A stretch of 64,000 nt of DNA from UBA10677 sp045532295 (GCA_045532295.1 JAZSFP010000012.1:62001-126000); one strand, 5' to 3'; shown: positions 52,855-60,453, numbered from the stretch's first letter. Numbers and translations are program-made. The notes: generated from the letters alone by a model not told the origin.

Positions 52855-52914
52855 AACCACAATACGACTGTGGTTTTTTTAATGTTTTTAATAAGAAAAT
52901 TTCCTTATACAGTA
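52855..52914. promoter_or_regulatory. Control region of repressor and xis-rep: palindrome plus TATACAGTA
   Basis: AACCACA-ATACGAC-TGTGGTT (52855-52875), 30 bp, then TATACAGTA (52906-52914). The same layout, palindrome-31 bp-TATACAGTA, stands before the integrase (58048-58108). TATACA may be the -10; no good -35 is present at standard spacing. Confidence 0.7.
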
Positions 52915-52945
52915 TGTAATATCAAATTTTATCAAGGAGATTTTT

Positions 52946-53143
52946 ATGAATCAACAAGTTATTCCTAAAATGAAGACAATTAAACAGTGTTTTGAAGAAA
53001 TTAAAACACTAGACCCTAACACAGCAATTACCCAATGGTTTATACGTTGTTTGTGTAAAGACAATAAGGTTAAACACTTTATGACTGGTACTAAAATTCT
53101 TGTTAATTTCGACGACCTTATACAATACCTGAATAACGCTTAA
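52946..53143 (+). CDS. Excisionase-like small DNA-binding protein
   Basis: 65 aa; AAGGAGA precedes the ATG. Pattern AITQWFIRCLCKDNKVKHFMTG followed by KILVNFDDLIQYLNN fits the winged-helix fold of excisionase-family proteins (helix, recognition helix, wing, final helix). In an element with a tyrosine integrase it would set the direction of recombination. It is the first gene after the control region and is probably cotranscribed with rep. Assignment is by pattern and context; a copy-number control role is an alternative. Confidence 0.6.
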   Translation: MNQQVIPKMKTIKQCFEEIKTLDPNTAITQWFIRCLCKDNKVKHFMTGTKILVNFDDLIQYLNNA

Positions 53144-53144
53144 G

Positions 53145-53182
53145 ATACAACCGTATAGTATTACTTTTACTCACCTTTGTAT
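53145..53182 (+). other. Candidate rolling-circle origin with TAGTATTAC nonanucleotide
   Basis: TAGTATTAC (53156-53164), identical to the circovirus-type nicking nonanucleotide, lies in the loop of a weak stem (ATACAA at 53145-53150 with TTGTAT at 53177-53182) 55 bp before rep. Loop of 26 nt is larger than in circoviruses. A chance match in AT-rich DNA is possible. Confidence 0.45.
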
Positions 53183-53218
53183 TTGTTAAAGTGTTTTTTA
53201 ATTAAGGAGAAAATTAAA

Positions 53219-54217
53219 ATGCAAATATTTGATAGTAAATCAACCGATAATTGTGTTACAAACGATAGACAAGCGCGGAATTGGTGTTTTGTTATTAATA
53301 ATCCTAAATTTACCGATCAACAAATGTTTGAATACCTTAAAACCCTTTCCAATATAAGATATTTCATATTTGTTAGAGAAAAGGGCGATGGAACTAAAAA
53401 TTCAAATGGAACTGAACACCACCAAGGATATATGGAGTTTTCTACCCCTAAAAAATTCAGTACCATTAAAAACTTTCTTTCAAATAATACTATCGGTGTA
53501 AATGCTCATATCCAACCCCGACAAACCACAAAACAAACTGTTGTCAGTTATATTAAGAAAGAAGATAAGTTTGAATATAAAGCTCATACGCGCCTTGCTG
53601 GACCATTTGAGTTTGGCGAATTAACTCAAATGGGAAGAAGAACTGACCTTATAGATATGGTTGATATGAGAATTCAAGGCGCAACACCAATAGATGTTTT
53701 TGAAGCTTATTCTGGTTCATATGCTCGGTATAATTCCTTTGTTGAAAGTATGGCTATGGAATACAAAACCGAAAAATATCAAACCAATTATAGGGACAAT
53801 TTAGAAGTTATCTATATTTATGGATCTACACGCACAGGCAAAACAAGTTATGTTTTTGCTAAACACGGCTATTCTAATGTATATAAGGCGCAAGGATATG
53901 AGCAAGGTAAATGGTTTGACAATTATAACACCCAATCTGTTTTACTACTCGATGAGTATCATAGCAATTTTTCAATAGATTTTTTATTACAAATACTTGA
54001 CGGACACCCTTTGTGCATACAATGCCGATATAAAAATAGGTGGGCTTGTTTTGAAAAGGTTTATATTGTTTCTAATATACCTTTAGATAAACAGTATATT
54101 GAATGTCAGGTTACCGATAAAGAAACTTGGAAAGCCTTACTTGCCCGAATCAGTAAAATATATGAATTTACCGAATTAGGGAAACTACCTATCGAACACC
54201 CTGTTCCAACTGAATAA
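53219..54217 (+). CDS. rep: CRESS-DNA-type replication initiator (HUH endonuclease plus SF3 helicase)
   Basis: 332 aa from the ATG at 53219, with AAGGAG 9 nt upstream. Endonuclease domain: motif I ARNWCFVINNP (19-29), motif II HHQGYMEF (67-74), motif III with catalytic Tyr111 and Lys114 (SYIKKED). Helicase domain: Walker A GSTRTGKTS (202-210), Walker B VLLLDEYH (241-248), motif C VYIVSN (281-286). This is the layout of circovirus-like Reps and of their bacterial plasmid relatives. It nicks one strand at the origin, stays linked through Tyr111, and unwinds DNA for rolling-circle replication. All named residues are intact, so the protein looks functional. Confidence 0.92.
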   Translation: MQIFDSKSTDNCVTNDRQARNWCFVINNPKFTDQQMFEYLKTLSNIRYFIFVREKGDGTKNSNGTEHHQGYMEFSTPKKFSTIKNFLSNNTIGVNAHIQPRQTTKQTVVSYIKKEDKFEYKAHTRLAGPFEFGELTQMGRRTDLIDMVDMRIQGATPIDVFEAYSGSYARYNSFVESMAMEYKTEKYQTNYRDNLEVIYIYGSTRTGKTSYVFAKHGYSNVYKAQGYEQGKWFDNYNTQSVLLLDEYHSNFSIDFLLQILDGHPLCIQCRYKNRWACFEKVYIVSNIPLDKQYIECQVTDKETWKALLARISKIYEFTELGKLPIEHPVPTE

Positions 54218-54242
54218 AAAATAAATTATCAGATTTTAATAT

Positions 54243-54539
54243 TTATAACAGCTTTAATAGTGCTTCTCTTTTTTCAGAAGAAAGCACTTTTATTTTTTCA
54301 AGTATTAGTTTGTCTTGTTCGTAATTTTTAATATCAGAATAAAAGAATTCTTCAACGGTTGTTCCGCAAACATTAATAATTCTTAATAAAACTTCTAAAC
54401 TGGGTAAAAAATCTTTTTTGCTTTCCAACCTGTTTATGTATCCAATATTCATATCTATATCAATAGACAAAGCTTTTTGCGACAATTTAGCCTTTGTCCT
54501 AAAATATCCTATTCGTTCTATTATTTCCAACTTTTCCAT
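54243..54539 (-). CDS. XRE-family regulator within the element
   Basis: 98 aa, Cro/CI helix-turn-helix over the first 65 residues (KLSQKALSIDIDMNIGYINR, LEVLLRIINVCGTTVEEFF) and a C-terminal charged helix. It is convergent with rep and divergent from the GIY-YIG gene, so it may control the cargo genes to its right. Confidence 0.85.
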   Translation of the reverse strand: MEKLEIIERIGYFRTKAKLSQKALSIDIDMNIGYINRLESKKDFLPSLEVLLRIINVCGTTVEEFFYSDIKNYEQDKLILEKIKVLSSEKREALLKLL

Positions 54540-54739
54540 AACACTTACACTCCCAAGTTTATACTAATAATTTTAATATATTTACGTTAGAGCTGGGTAC
54601 ACGCTATAAATGGTAAAATCGCATTATATGTATATCTATGCTACAAACAAATCACATACAACACGATTTTGCTTTACAAATATAAAAATTTATGTTACAC
54701 TATACACACTAAATGTTAATATAATTAAGGAGAATAATG

Positions 54740-55450
54740 ATGGATAGTTACAAAGAATTTATGGATTGTATAAATAGAAATAATATTGCAAACGAAACCA
54801 ACTTGATGCTTGCGGTTAATGCTGTGCACCGACGCTCTCATACTAATATTGGACCAATATATCATTACGACCCAATAAAGTGCGTTTTTGAGGGCAAATA
54901 CCACTCTTTGTCTAACGAATTCAAGAAAAACGAAACTCCCCCTTCTTTGGAAAAATTATGCGGTAAAAAAGGTGGCGTTTATCTTATCTTTGAAGACGGC
55001 GAAACTCTTGACGGATTCAGTCGCATTACGAGAGTGGGTAGGTCATTAGATAATCTTGTAGGTCGCTTAAAAGAGCATTTTTGTCCTATTACCAACCGTA
55101 AAACCTTACCTAAAGACAATAGTGTTTTTAGAAAACATATTGGTAAAGCTTTACTATCTCAAAACAGTAATAGTGATGAAGATAAAGCTAATTGGAACAA
55201 GAAAGGCGAAACCGTTGACGGATTGGAAGATAAGATATCTGATCTTCTTGCTAAAAAGTTTTCTTTCTGTGTAATACCGCTTGACGACAAAGACGAGATT
55301 AAGATTTTGGAAAAAACGCTAATAAGACTTTTATCCACTTATAACGTGCGTGCTAACGCAATCCCTTCCCCAACCTGGTTGGGCAACGCTCATCCTACTG
55401 AAGAAATTCAAAAAAGTGGCTTATGGAACGTTAAACACGTAATAATTTAA
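54740..55450 (+). CDS. GIY-YIG-type nuclease domain protein
   Basis: 236 aa from the second of two adjacent ATGs (54740), which is 7 nt after AAGGAG; 54737 is possible. The GIY-YIG core runs from KKGGVYLIFEDG (about 78-88), through RITRVGRS (99-102; RVG in place of YIG) and Arg110 in GRLKEHF, to Glu192 in LEKTLIRLL and Asn203. A C-terminal SPTWLGNAHPTEEIQKSGLW motif is typical of one clade of stand-alone GIY-YIG proteins. Predicted to cut DNA; in this place it could be a homing, defence or repair function. First cargo gene. Confidence 0.75.
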   Translation: MDSYKEFMDCINRNNIANETNLMLAVNAVHRRSHTNIGPIYHYDPIKCVFEGKYHSLSNEFKKNETPPSLEKLCGKKGGVYLIFEDGETLDGFSRITRVGRSLDNLVGRLKEHFCPITNRKTLPKDNSVFRKHIGKALLSQNSNSDEDKANWNKKGETVDGLEDKISDLLAKKFSFCVIPLDDKDEIKILEKTLIRLLSTYNVRANAIPSPTWLGNAHPTEEIQKSGLWNVKHVII

Positions 55451-55613
55451 TGAAAAAACTTTTAAGATAGACCTAAATTTCCTTAACGAAAAAGCGGTTT
55501 ATCTCTTATAATAGATAAAAGCAGCATCGTATATTAGACAATAATAAATGTAAATAACTTTCTTATAACGGCTAATTTAGGCTTTATACGAAAGATTAAA
55601 AAGGGAATATAAA

Positions 55614-56111
55614 ATGAAAATTAAAACTATTAAAGAAGACGGTAAAACGAAAATCGAATTTGAAGAAACTGGGGAAATTAAAACTTTGACAGTTATTAAC
55701 GATGAACAAAGTCAGGAAATTTACGACCTTAAAAATGAATGGGAAGAACTGTTAGATGAACTATCACAACAACAATTTGATTTTAATAAATTTAAGGTAA
55801 CATTTGTTAATAGTGCAAAACTGCTTGCGGAATATCTTTTAAATGATACATATTTACCATTTGAAATTGTTTGCTTAATTATGCAAATTAAAGAATTTAG
55901 TTCTTACCCCGAAATCAACAAAGAATCACTCGCTGGGAAATTTTTAACTTTCTATCTTTCCCAAGTGGATGATTTTGGCAATATAGAAAGAGAGTTTGAA
56001 ACTGATAGACTTTGTCTAAATGTTTATGGAGATTCTCGCCCTATTACAATCTATATAGACGATTTCGATTTAACCGAACTTATGTCCGATCTTAATTACG
56101 CTGAAGATTAA
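55614..56111 (+). CDS. Acidic protein of unknown function, element cargo
   Basis: 165 aa, no family recognised. Acidic, with a short beta-rich start (IKTIKEDGKTKIEFEETGEI), a helical middle and an acidic end (YIDDFDLTELMSDLNYAED). No signal or membrane segment. AAGGGA precedes the ATG. The 163-bp gap before it holds TATAAT near 55509 inside a TTTATCT/AGATAAA dyad, likely its promoter. Size and charge are like those of antitoxin, immunity or anti-defence proteins, but this is only a hint. Confidence 0.65.
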   Translation: MKIKTIKEDGKTKIEFEETGEIKTLTVINDEQSQEIYDLKNEWEELLDELSQQQFDFNKFKVTFVNSAKLLAEYLLNDTYLPFEIVCLIMQIKEFSSYPEINKESLAGKFLTFYLSQVDDFGNIEREFETDRLCLNVYGDSRPITIYIDDFDLTELMSDLNYAED

Positions 56112-56187
56112 AGAATTATTTATTAATAACGTAAGATTTTACTAAAAGAATAAAACAAATGAAATATTAAACTTAAGAGTACCCATT

Positions 56188-56616
56188 ATGAAAATAACTC
56201 AAATCTCACAAAAATCAGAACTTTCGAAAGACATATTTGACGATGCTTGGTTTTTTCATATTGCCGAAGATGGTGCAATGGGAGCGTCTAGTAACGTGAC
56301 TATTATAACGAAGCACGCAAAAGGGGTTAATTTTAGTTATGCTTTTGGTGATATTACGTTTGACGACGTGCTTGCGTTCTTTCCATCGTTAAATGAATTT
56401 AACTCTTTTTTAGGGGAGATTATTTCCGTTCCAAAAGGTTGGCAACACGTTTATATGGGGGCTGGTAATCATCTACTTATTTCAGACGAGATTTACGATA
56501 AATTTTACGAAGAAACAAAAGAAAACGTTCGTTCCATTCAAATATACGGAAATTGGATAGAAAAGGCGGAACAGATTATTAAGAGTACCAAAATTGGTAC
56601 ACACAATGCCGTATAA
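56188..56616 (+). CDS. Acidic protein of unknown function, element cargo
   Basis: 142 aa, no family recognised. Mixed alpha/beta, Trp/Phe-rich (DDAWFFHIAEDG, VPKGWQHVYMGAGNHLL), acidic, soluble. The ribosome binding site is weak. The compact shape recalls immunity-type proteins; no specific family can be defended. Confidence 0.65.
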   Translation: MKITQISQKSELSKDIFDDAWFFHIAEDGAMGASSNVTIITKHAKGVNFSYAFGDITFDDVLAFFPSLNEFNSFLGEIISVPKGWQHVYMGAGNHLLISDEIYDKFYEETKENVRSIQIYGNWIEKAEQIIKSTKIGTHNAV

Positions 56617-56643
56617 TAAGAGAAAAGGTTAGGTGGGTGAACT

Positions 56644-57084
56644 ATGACGACAGGAAAGAAAAAATACTTAAAAAAATTAACCGATCAAAAATATATTGAT
56701 TTTTTTGACGACGCAAATTCTATATACACGGAAGCGGATGGAGTATTACAGCCACATTATATTGGCACAGCAAAAGAATTTATAGCTGTACTTGACGAAT
56801 TGTTTAATTATATAACTATAAAACAAGTTGAATTTTTTAACGATACTAACGAATATAGTGAAGAATATATGATTAAGGAAATCGTAAACGTATTTGAAGA
56901 ACCGAGCAATTATAGAAAATTAATTAACGATGAATTTATAAACAGGTTAAATGCCGATGATATTATTTCAGTATTCGCCGAACTTACACACGTAAATTGT
57001 CACGTAGACGGATTTATTGAAAAATGCGGTAAAGACGGCGTTATTTCTAAACTTCTTGCCAAATTAAAAGACGAGGTATTATAA
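56644..57084 (+). CDS. Acidic protein of unknown function, element cargo
   Basis: 146 aa, mostly helical, acidic and soluble, no family recognised (VEFFNDTNEYSEEYMIKEIV, DEFINRLNADDIISVFAELT). AGGTGGGTG precedes the ATG. It lies 13 bp before the PolC-like gene and is probably cotranscribed with it. Confidence 0.65.
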   Translation: MTTGKKKYLKKLTDQKYIDFFDDANSIYTEADGVLQPHYIGTAKEFIAVLDELFNYITIKQVEFFNDTNEYSEEYMIKEIVNVFEEPSNYRKLINDEFINRLNADDIISVFAELTHVNCHVDGFIEKCGKDGVISKLLAKLKDEVL

Positions 57085-57097
57085 AAAAGGTAATAGA

Positions 57098-57922
57098 ATG
57101 AAAAAGTTACTAAAAAATGCACAAGAAAACTTACGAGAACTTATAAACAAAAGATTGATTGAAATTAATGCAACGGAAACGGAAAGATTAAACGCTGAAC
57201 GCGAACTTGATATAATCAATAAGCATAATGCTGCTCATATTTTCGTGTTTCTTTACGAGTTAACCAAACGAATGAAAGAAAATGACGTTTATTTCAACGC
57301 AAGGGGTTCGTTCTACACGACATTTTATTGCTGTTACTTGCTTGGAATTTTGGAATACAATCCACTTGATTTCTCATTGACTTATGCTGGATTTTACCGA
57401 GCTATTGAAAAAAGAGATTTGGAAAATAAAGGTCTTTCAGCAACATTAGACGTAGAAACGGAAAATCATGCAAAAGTTATTGAATACTTAAAAACGCAAT
57501 TTAGCGAAGAAGAGTTAGTTCCTGACGTTTTTATGAACAAAGACAACGAGCTTGTTAGTAGCGAACACGTCTTTAATCTTACAACAGCTGAATTTTCTTT
57601 TAAGATAGAACTTATGAGTTCACCATCTGAAGCTTTAGATAGAATTAAAGCTGTAGAAAAAGAAAATCCCAATATTGATTACGCTAATTTTAGATTGCCT
57701 GAAGTTTACGAATATATGCAAAAAAATGAACTTATTCCACCCTTTTTTGACTTGCAAAAAATTGCGTTAAACAAACCTTACAATATTTATGATTTAGCAA
57801 ATTGTCAATACAACGTCGTTAATGTTACGGAATACAACATAGGACACCATATATGCTATGCGGTACTGTATTACAAATTAGCTTATATTGATAAAAATCA
57901 ATCAAAACAATTTGAACTATAG
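57098..57922 (+). CDS. Miniature PolC-like (family C DNA polymerase) protein
   Basis: 274 aa. The sequence follows the palm and finger landmarks of PolC/DnaE at about a fifth of their length: ERLNAERELDIINKHNAAHI (29-48) matches the helix before the palm; YFNARGSFYTTFYCCYLLGI (65-84), continuing EYNPL, matches the GxRGS...IxExNPL segment; TLDVE (116-120) occupies the catalytic PDIDLNF position with the first Asp replaced by Thr116 and Asp118 kept; LPEVYEY (200-206), KPYNIYDL (226-233) and EYNIGHHICYAVLYYKLAYI (245-264) match the finger blocks, the last being the KxHxxAY helix. It lacks PHP, exonuclease and OB regions. Probably not an active polymerase; decoy, clamp- or primer-handling roles are guesses. 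Confidence 0.65.
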   Translation: MKKLLKNAQENLRELINKRLIEINATETERLNAERELDIINKHNAAHIFVFLYELTKRMKENDVYFNARGSFYTTFYCCYLLGILEYNPLDFSLTYAGFYRAIEKRDLENKGLSATLDVETENHAKVIEYLKTQFSEEELVPDVFMNKDNELVSSEHVFNLTTAEFSFKIELMSSPSEALDRIKAVEKENPNIDYANFRLPEVYEYMQKNELIPPFFDLQKIALNKPYNIYDLANCQYNVVNVTEYNIGHHICYAVLYYKLAYIDKNQSKQFEL

Positions 57923-57950
57923 TCTCTCACAATATATAATACTTAATCTA

Positions 57951-57986
57951 AAAGCCTGTTCTTTTACAAGGCAGGCGTTTCTTTTT
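57951..57986 (+). terminator. Terminator after the PolC-like gene
   Basis: GCCTG (57954-57958) and CAGGC (57972-57976) around a 13-nt loop, then a T-rich tail; ends the cargo operon. Confidence 0.6.
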
Positions 57987-58047
57987 ACGAAAAACGATAA
58001 AGTTTTTGTTAAATCTCTACGAATTTAAAAAAATTCTCCTATAATTA

Positions 58048-58108
58048 AATCACAATACAATTGTGGTTTTTGGTGTAATTTTTTTGCTGTAAAAATTCAT
58101 ATACAGTA
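58048..58108 (+). promoter_or_regulatory. Integrase control region: palindrome plus TATACAGTA
   Basis: AATCACA-ATACAAT-TGTGGTT (58048-58068), 31 bp, then TATACAGTA (58100-58108). Near copy of the region at 52855, including the ATAC start of the spacer; implies the same repressor. Confidence 0.7.
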
Positions 58109-58140
58109 AATTATTACAAAGCCATTAAAGGAGAATTATT

Positions 58141-59562
58141 ATGAATAAAAAGAAAAGCAAAAATTGTTATCCAAGATGTAATACCCAAGGAGAACTTATA
58201 TCTTATAGGTTTTTTTATACTGGCAAAGACCCATATACAGGGCAAAACAAGCAATACACTATGACTTGGAAAGTTCCAAAAGGGTTAACCAATAAGGAAA
58301 TCGAACTTGAAAGAAAAAAAGCCGAAATAGACTTTATAAAAGAAAGTGAAAAGAAATCAATCGGCACATACGTTCAAGAGAATAACATAACCTTTGGGGA
58401 ATTCTCAAAACAATGGTTAGAAAGGATTTTGAAACGGAACGGCGAAAGTTATTCCTACTATGTTCAAGCCGAAAATTCCTTAAAGATAATCAATCAACAT
58501 TTCGGGCATTATCTCTTAAAACAAATATCCCCGATAATGGTTCAAAAGTTTTTTGATTTTCTTTGCGACAGGACTTATACTACGGAAACCGTAACCGTTA
58601 AAAAGTCGATTGAAGAACTAATCATCAGTAACAACCTTAATAAAACTAAAATAGCCGAAGAATGTGGTATAAACAGGCTTACATTAAGGCTTGCTACTAA
58701 AATAGGTCAACAGGTAAGTTTGGAAACTGCCCGAACTATATCAAGATACTTTAACGTTCCCCTTGCTCAATATTTTAACGTAGAAAAGGAAGAGAAAAAA
58801 TATTCCAAAGCTACCAATGCAGGAATAAGAACAATATTAGTAGTTATTTTGGGAGAAGCCAAACGGCAACAATTAATCGAACACAATTACGCTTCCAAAG
58901 ATTATACAAGACCTTTAACAGGTACTACTAAACAAAAAGAAATCTTTGACGAAACGGAATCGAGAGAGTTCGTGCAGGCAGTCTTAAAAGAAAGTAATTT
59001 GAAGAAAAAAACTATCTTTGCTTTACTTATCTTTTTGGGCTTACGAAAAGCCGAAATTTGTGGCTTAACTTGGGAAGATATAGATTTCCATAATAAATCT
59101 TTAAGTGTTAATCATAACGCATTATATTATCAGAAATTCGGAATAGTTACAAAAGGCACAAAAACCTTAAAATCAAAAAGAACAATTAAGTTGCCCGACC
59201 AATTAGTAATTATCTTAAATGAATATAAAACTTGGTATGATGCTCAAAAACAAAATTATGGTGATTTATGGGCTTGTACAAATAACCTTTTCCTACAGGA
59301 TAACGGAAAGATTATCAACCCTTGTACCATCAATTCTTGGCTTAAAAAATTTAATCTACAAAACGGATTTAAACTCATTCCACCGCATTCATTAAGACAC
59401 ACCTGCATTACTATGCAATTAAACGCAGGTGTACCATTAAAAGTAGTTTCAACAAGAGCAGGTCATTCAAGCGAAAGAATAACTCTTGATATATATACCC
59501 ACTCTTTGCAATCACAAGATAATAAAGCGGCGGAAATCTATAACAATTATTTAATGAATTAA
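58141..59562 (+). CDS. int: Tyrosine integrase with inserted XRE-like helix-turn-helix
   Basis: 473 aa; AAAGGAGA precedes the ATG. An N-terminal arm-binding type region (about 1-75) and SAM-like core-binding region (about 80-145) lead to the catalytic domain with Arg302 (LGLRKAEI), HSLRH (416-420: His416, Arg419), His442 (AGHSS) and the nucleophile Tyr452. Residues about 153-215 are unusual: they read as a Cro/CI helix-turn-helix (ISNNLNKTKIAEECGINRLT, then LETARTISRYFNVPLAQYF) placed inside the core-binding region, making the protein longer than the usual 370-400 aa. Located near attR; integrates at the tRNA-Thr anticodon loop. Confidence 0.93.
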   Translation: MNKKKSKNCYPRCNTQGELISYRFFYTGKDPYTGQNKQYTMTWKVPKGLTNKEIELERKKAEIDFIKESEKKSIGTYVQENNITFGEFSKQWLERILKRNGESYSYYVQAENSLKIINQHFGHYLLKQISPIMVQKFFDFLCDRTYTTETVTVKKSIEELIISNNLNKTKIAEECGINRLTLRLATKIGQQVSLETARTISRYFNVPLAQYFNVEKEEKKYSKATNAGIRTILVVILGEAKRQQLIEHNYASKDYTRPLTGTTKQKEIFDETESREFVQAVLKESNLKKKTIFALLIFLGLRKAEICGLTWEDIDFHNKSLSVNHNALYYQKFGIVTKGTKTLKSKRTIKLPDQLVIILNEYKTWYDAQKQNYGDLWACTNNLFLQDNGKIINPCTINSWLKKFNLQNGFKLIPPHSLRHTCITMQLNAGVPLKVVSTRAGHSSERITLDIYTHSLQSQDNKAAEIYNNYLMN

Positions 59563-59576
59563 AGGAGTTCCATATT

Positions 59577-60095
59577 ATGAAAACTCAAGCTACAATTAAA
59601 TGTGATATTTGTGGCAAACCTTTAACTACCATTTATGACGCACACCCATATATTGAGAATGGTAAATGTTGTGGTGAGTGTTGCGCTAATAAAGTCGCTC
59701 CTTTTCGTTTGGCATATAGGTATTTATTCGGTTATAATATGGATAAGCTACGCAAAAGAAGTTTTTATATGGATAAATATCATAAAAAATACGATTTGTT
59801 TTTTAGCAGTGCTATATTTAACGCACTAAAACACGACAAAATTTTTGAAAAAGATTTAGTAAAATGTTTTAGTAAATATATTTCATTTGATTATACGGAA
59901 TCCGAAAGAGATATCGCCAAAAAAAATAATTGGATTGTTAACAGTCAATATGATACACACCCATTACCAGATAATAAAATCTTTGCACAATATAGTACTG
60001 TAAGAGGATGGATAGTTGTTTACACTAACAATACCGATACTATGATTCTCTTTGATGATGAATTTAGGGTAAATTCCGATATTTTGTTAATGTGA
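59577..60095 (+). CDS. Small zinc-finger protein of unknown function
   Basis: 172 aa; AAAGGAG stands 9 nt before the ATG. The N-terminus holds CDICG (9-13) and CCGECC (32-37), a CxxC...CxxC zinc site. The rest has no recognised family; it contains a Lys/Tyr-rich helix (RKRSFYMDKYHKKYDLFF) and a beta-rich end (GWIVVYTNNTDTMILFDDEF). It follows int by 14 nt and is probably cotranscribed with it. Confidence 0.7.
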   Translation: MKTQATIKCDICGKPLTTIYDAHPYIENGKCCGECCANKVAPFRLAYRYLFGYNMDKLRKRSFYMDKYHKKYDLFFSSAIFNALKHDKIFEKDLVKCFSKYISFDYTESERDIAKKNNWIVNSQYDTHPLPDNKIFAQYSTVRGWIVVYTNNTDTMILFDDEFRVNSDILLM

Positions 60096-60141
60096 AAATT
60101 TACGTTACAATAATATAAAAACAACAAAGGCGACATGACAA

Positions 60142-60324
60142 ATGCAAAACAACGAATCTTTTAAATCTGATACCGAATTTAGAGATGATATAATAAGGAT
60201 ATTCAAAAAAACATTTGAAGAAAAGATACCCGACTTTTTAGAGTATTGTGTGCATACTAATAATGCAAAGCCTATTATGGAAATTTTTTACACATTGACA
60301 GTGAATAGTTTTGAAAAGAAATAG
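60142..60324 (+). CDS. Very small unknown protein at the element's right end
   Basis: 60 aa, acidic helical (RDDIIRIFKKTFEEKIPDFLEY), no family recognised. AAAGGCG stands upstream. Its AT-rich codon use matches the element and a terminator follows, but at this length coding status is uncertain. Confidence 0.4.
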   Translation: MQNNESFKSDTEFRDDIIRIFKKTFEEKIPDFLEYCVHTNNAKPIMEIFYTLTVNSFEKK

Positions 60325-60344
60325 TTTAACAAAAGAATATAAAA

Positions 60345-60378
60345 AAGGCCTTACCCCAATTGGTAAGGTCTTTTTTTT
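60345..60378 (+). terminator. Terminator at the right end of the element
   Basis: AAGGCCTTACC / GGTAAGGTC hairpin with a CCAATT loop and eight T; protects the tRNA gene from rightward read-through, or ends leftward tRNA transcripts. Confidence 0.8.
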
Positions 60379-60422
60379 GGAGCTGATGGCCGGACTTGAA
60401 CCGGCGACCTGCTGATTACGAA
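60378..60422 (-). repeat. attR: tRNA-Thr 3' half supplied by the element
   Basis: 45 bp identical to 51986-52030, here continuous with an intact tRNA 5' half, so the element restores a full tRNA on integration. Confidence 0.88.
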
Positions 60423-60453
60423 TCAGCTGCTCTACCGACTGAGCCACATCAGC
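60378..60453 (-). tRNA. tRNA-Thr(CGU)
   Basis: Read leftward: acceptor GCTGATG/CATCAGC, D stem GCTC/GAGC, anticodon stem GCTGA/TCAGC with loop TTCGTAA (anticodon CGT), T arm GCCGG-TTCAAGT-CCGGC, discriminator T and encoded CCA. All stems pair. It decodes ACG. Confidence 0.95.

Larger units (their letters stand above)
51986..60422. mobile_element. Integrative element with CRESS-type Rep inserted in tRNA-Thr(CGU)
   Basis: About 8.4 kb bounded by identical 45-bp repeats of the anticodon-loop-to-CCA part of tRNA-Thr. Contents in order: repressor, excisionase-like gene, candidate origin, HUH-SF3 Rep, XRE gene, GIY-YIG nuclease, three unknown acidic proteins, PolC-like mini-protein, tyrosine integrase, two small genes. 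The integrase next to attR, the excisionase-like gene and the tRNA target are the marks of a site-specific integrative element; the Rep implies rolling-circle replication after excision. AT content is visibly higher than in the flanks. Confidence 0.85.

Noticed and set aside
55614..56616. Naming the acidic cargo proteins as specific immunity or antitoxin families
   Set aside because: No family motif is visible; only size and charge suggest it.
60238..60447. Minus-strand 69-aa frame crossing tRNA-Thr
   Set aside because: Its start lies within the tRNA gene and the product (VEQLIRNQQVAGSSPA) is the well-known artefact of translating tRNA sequence.
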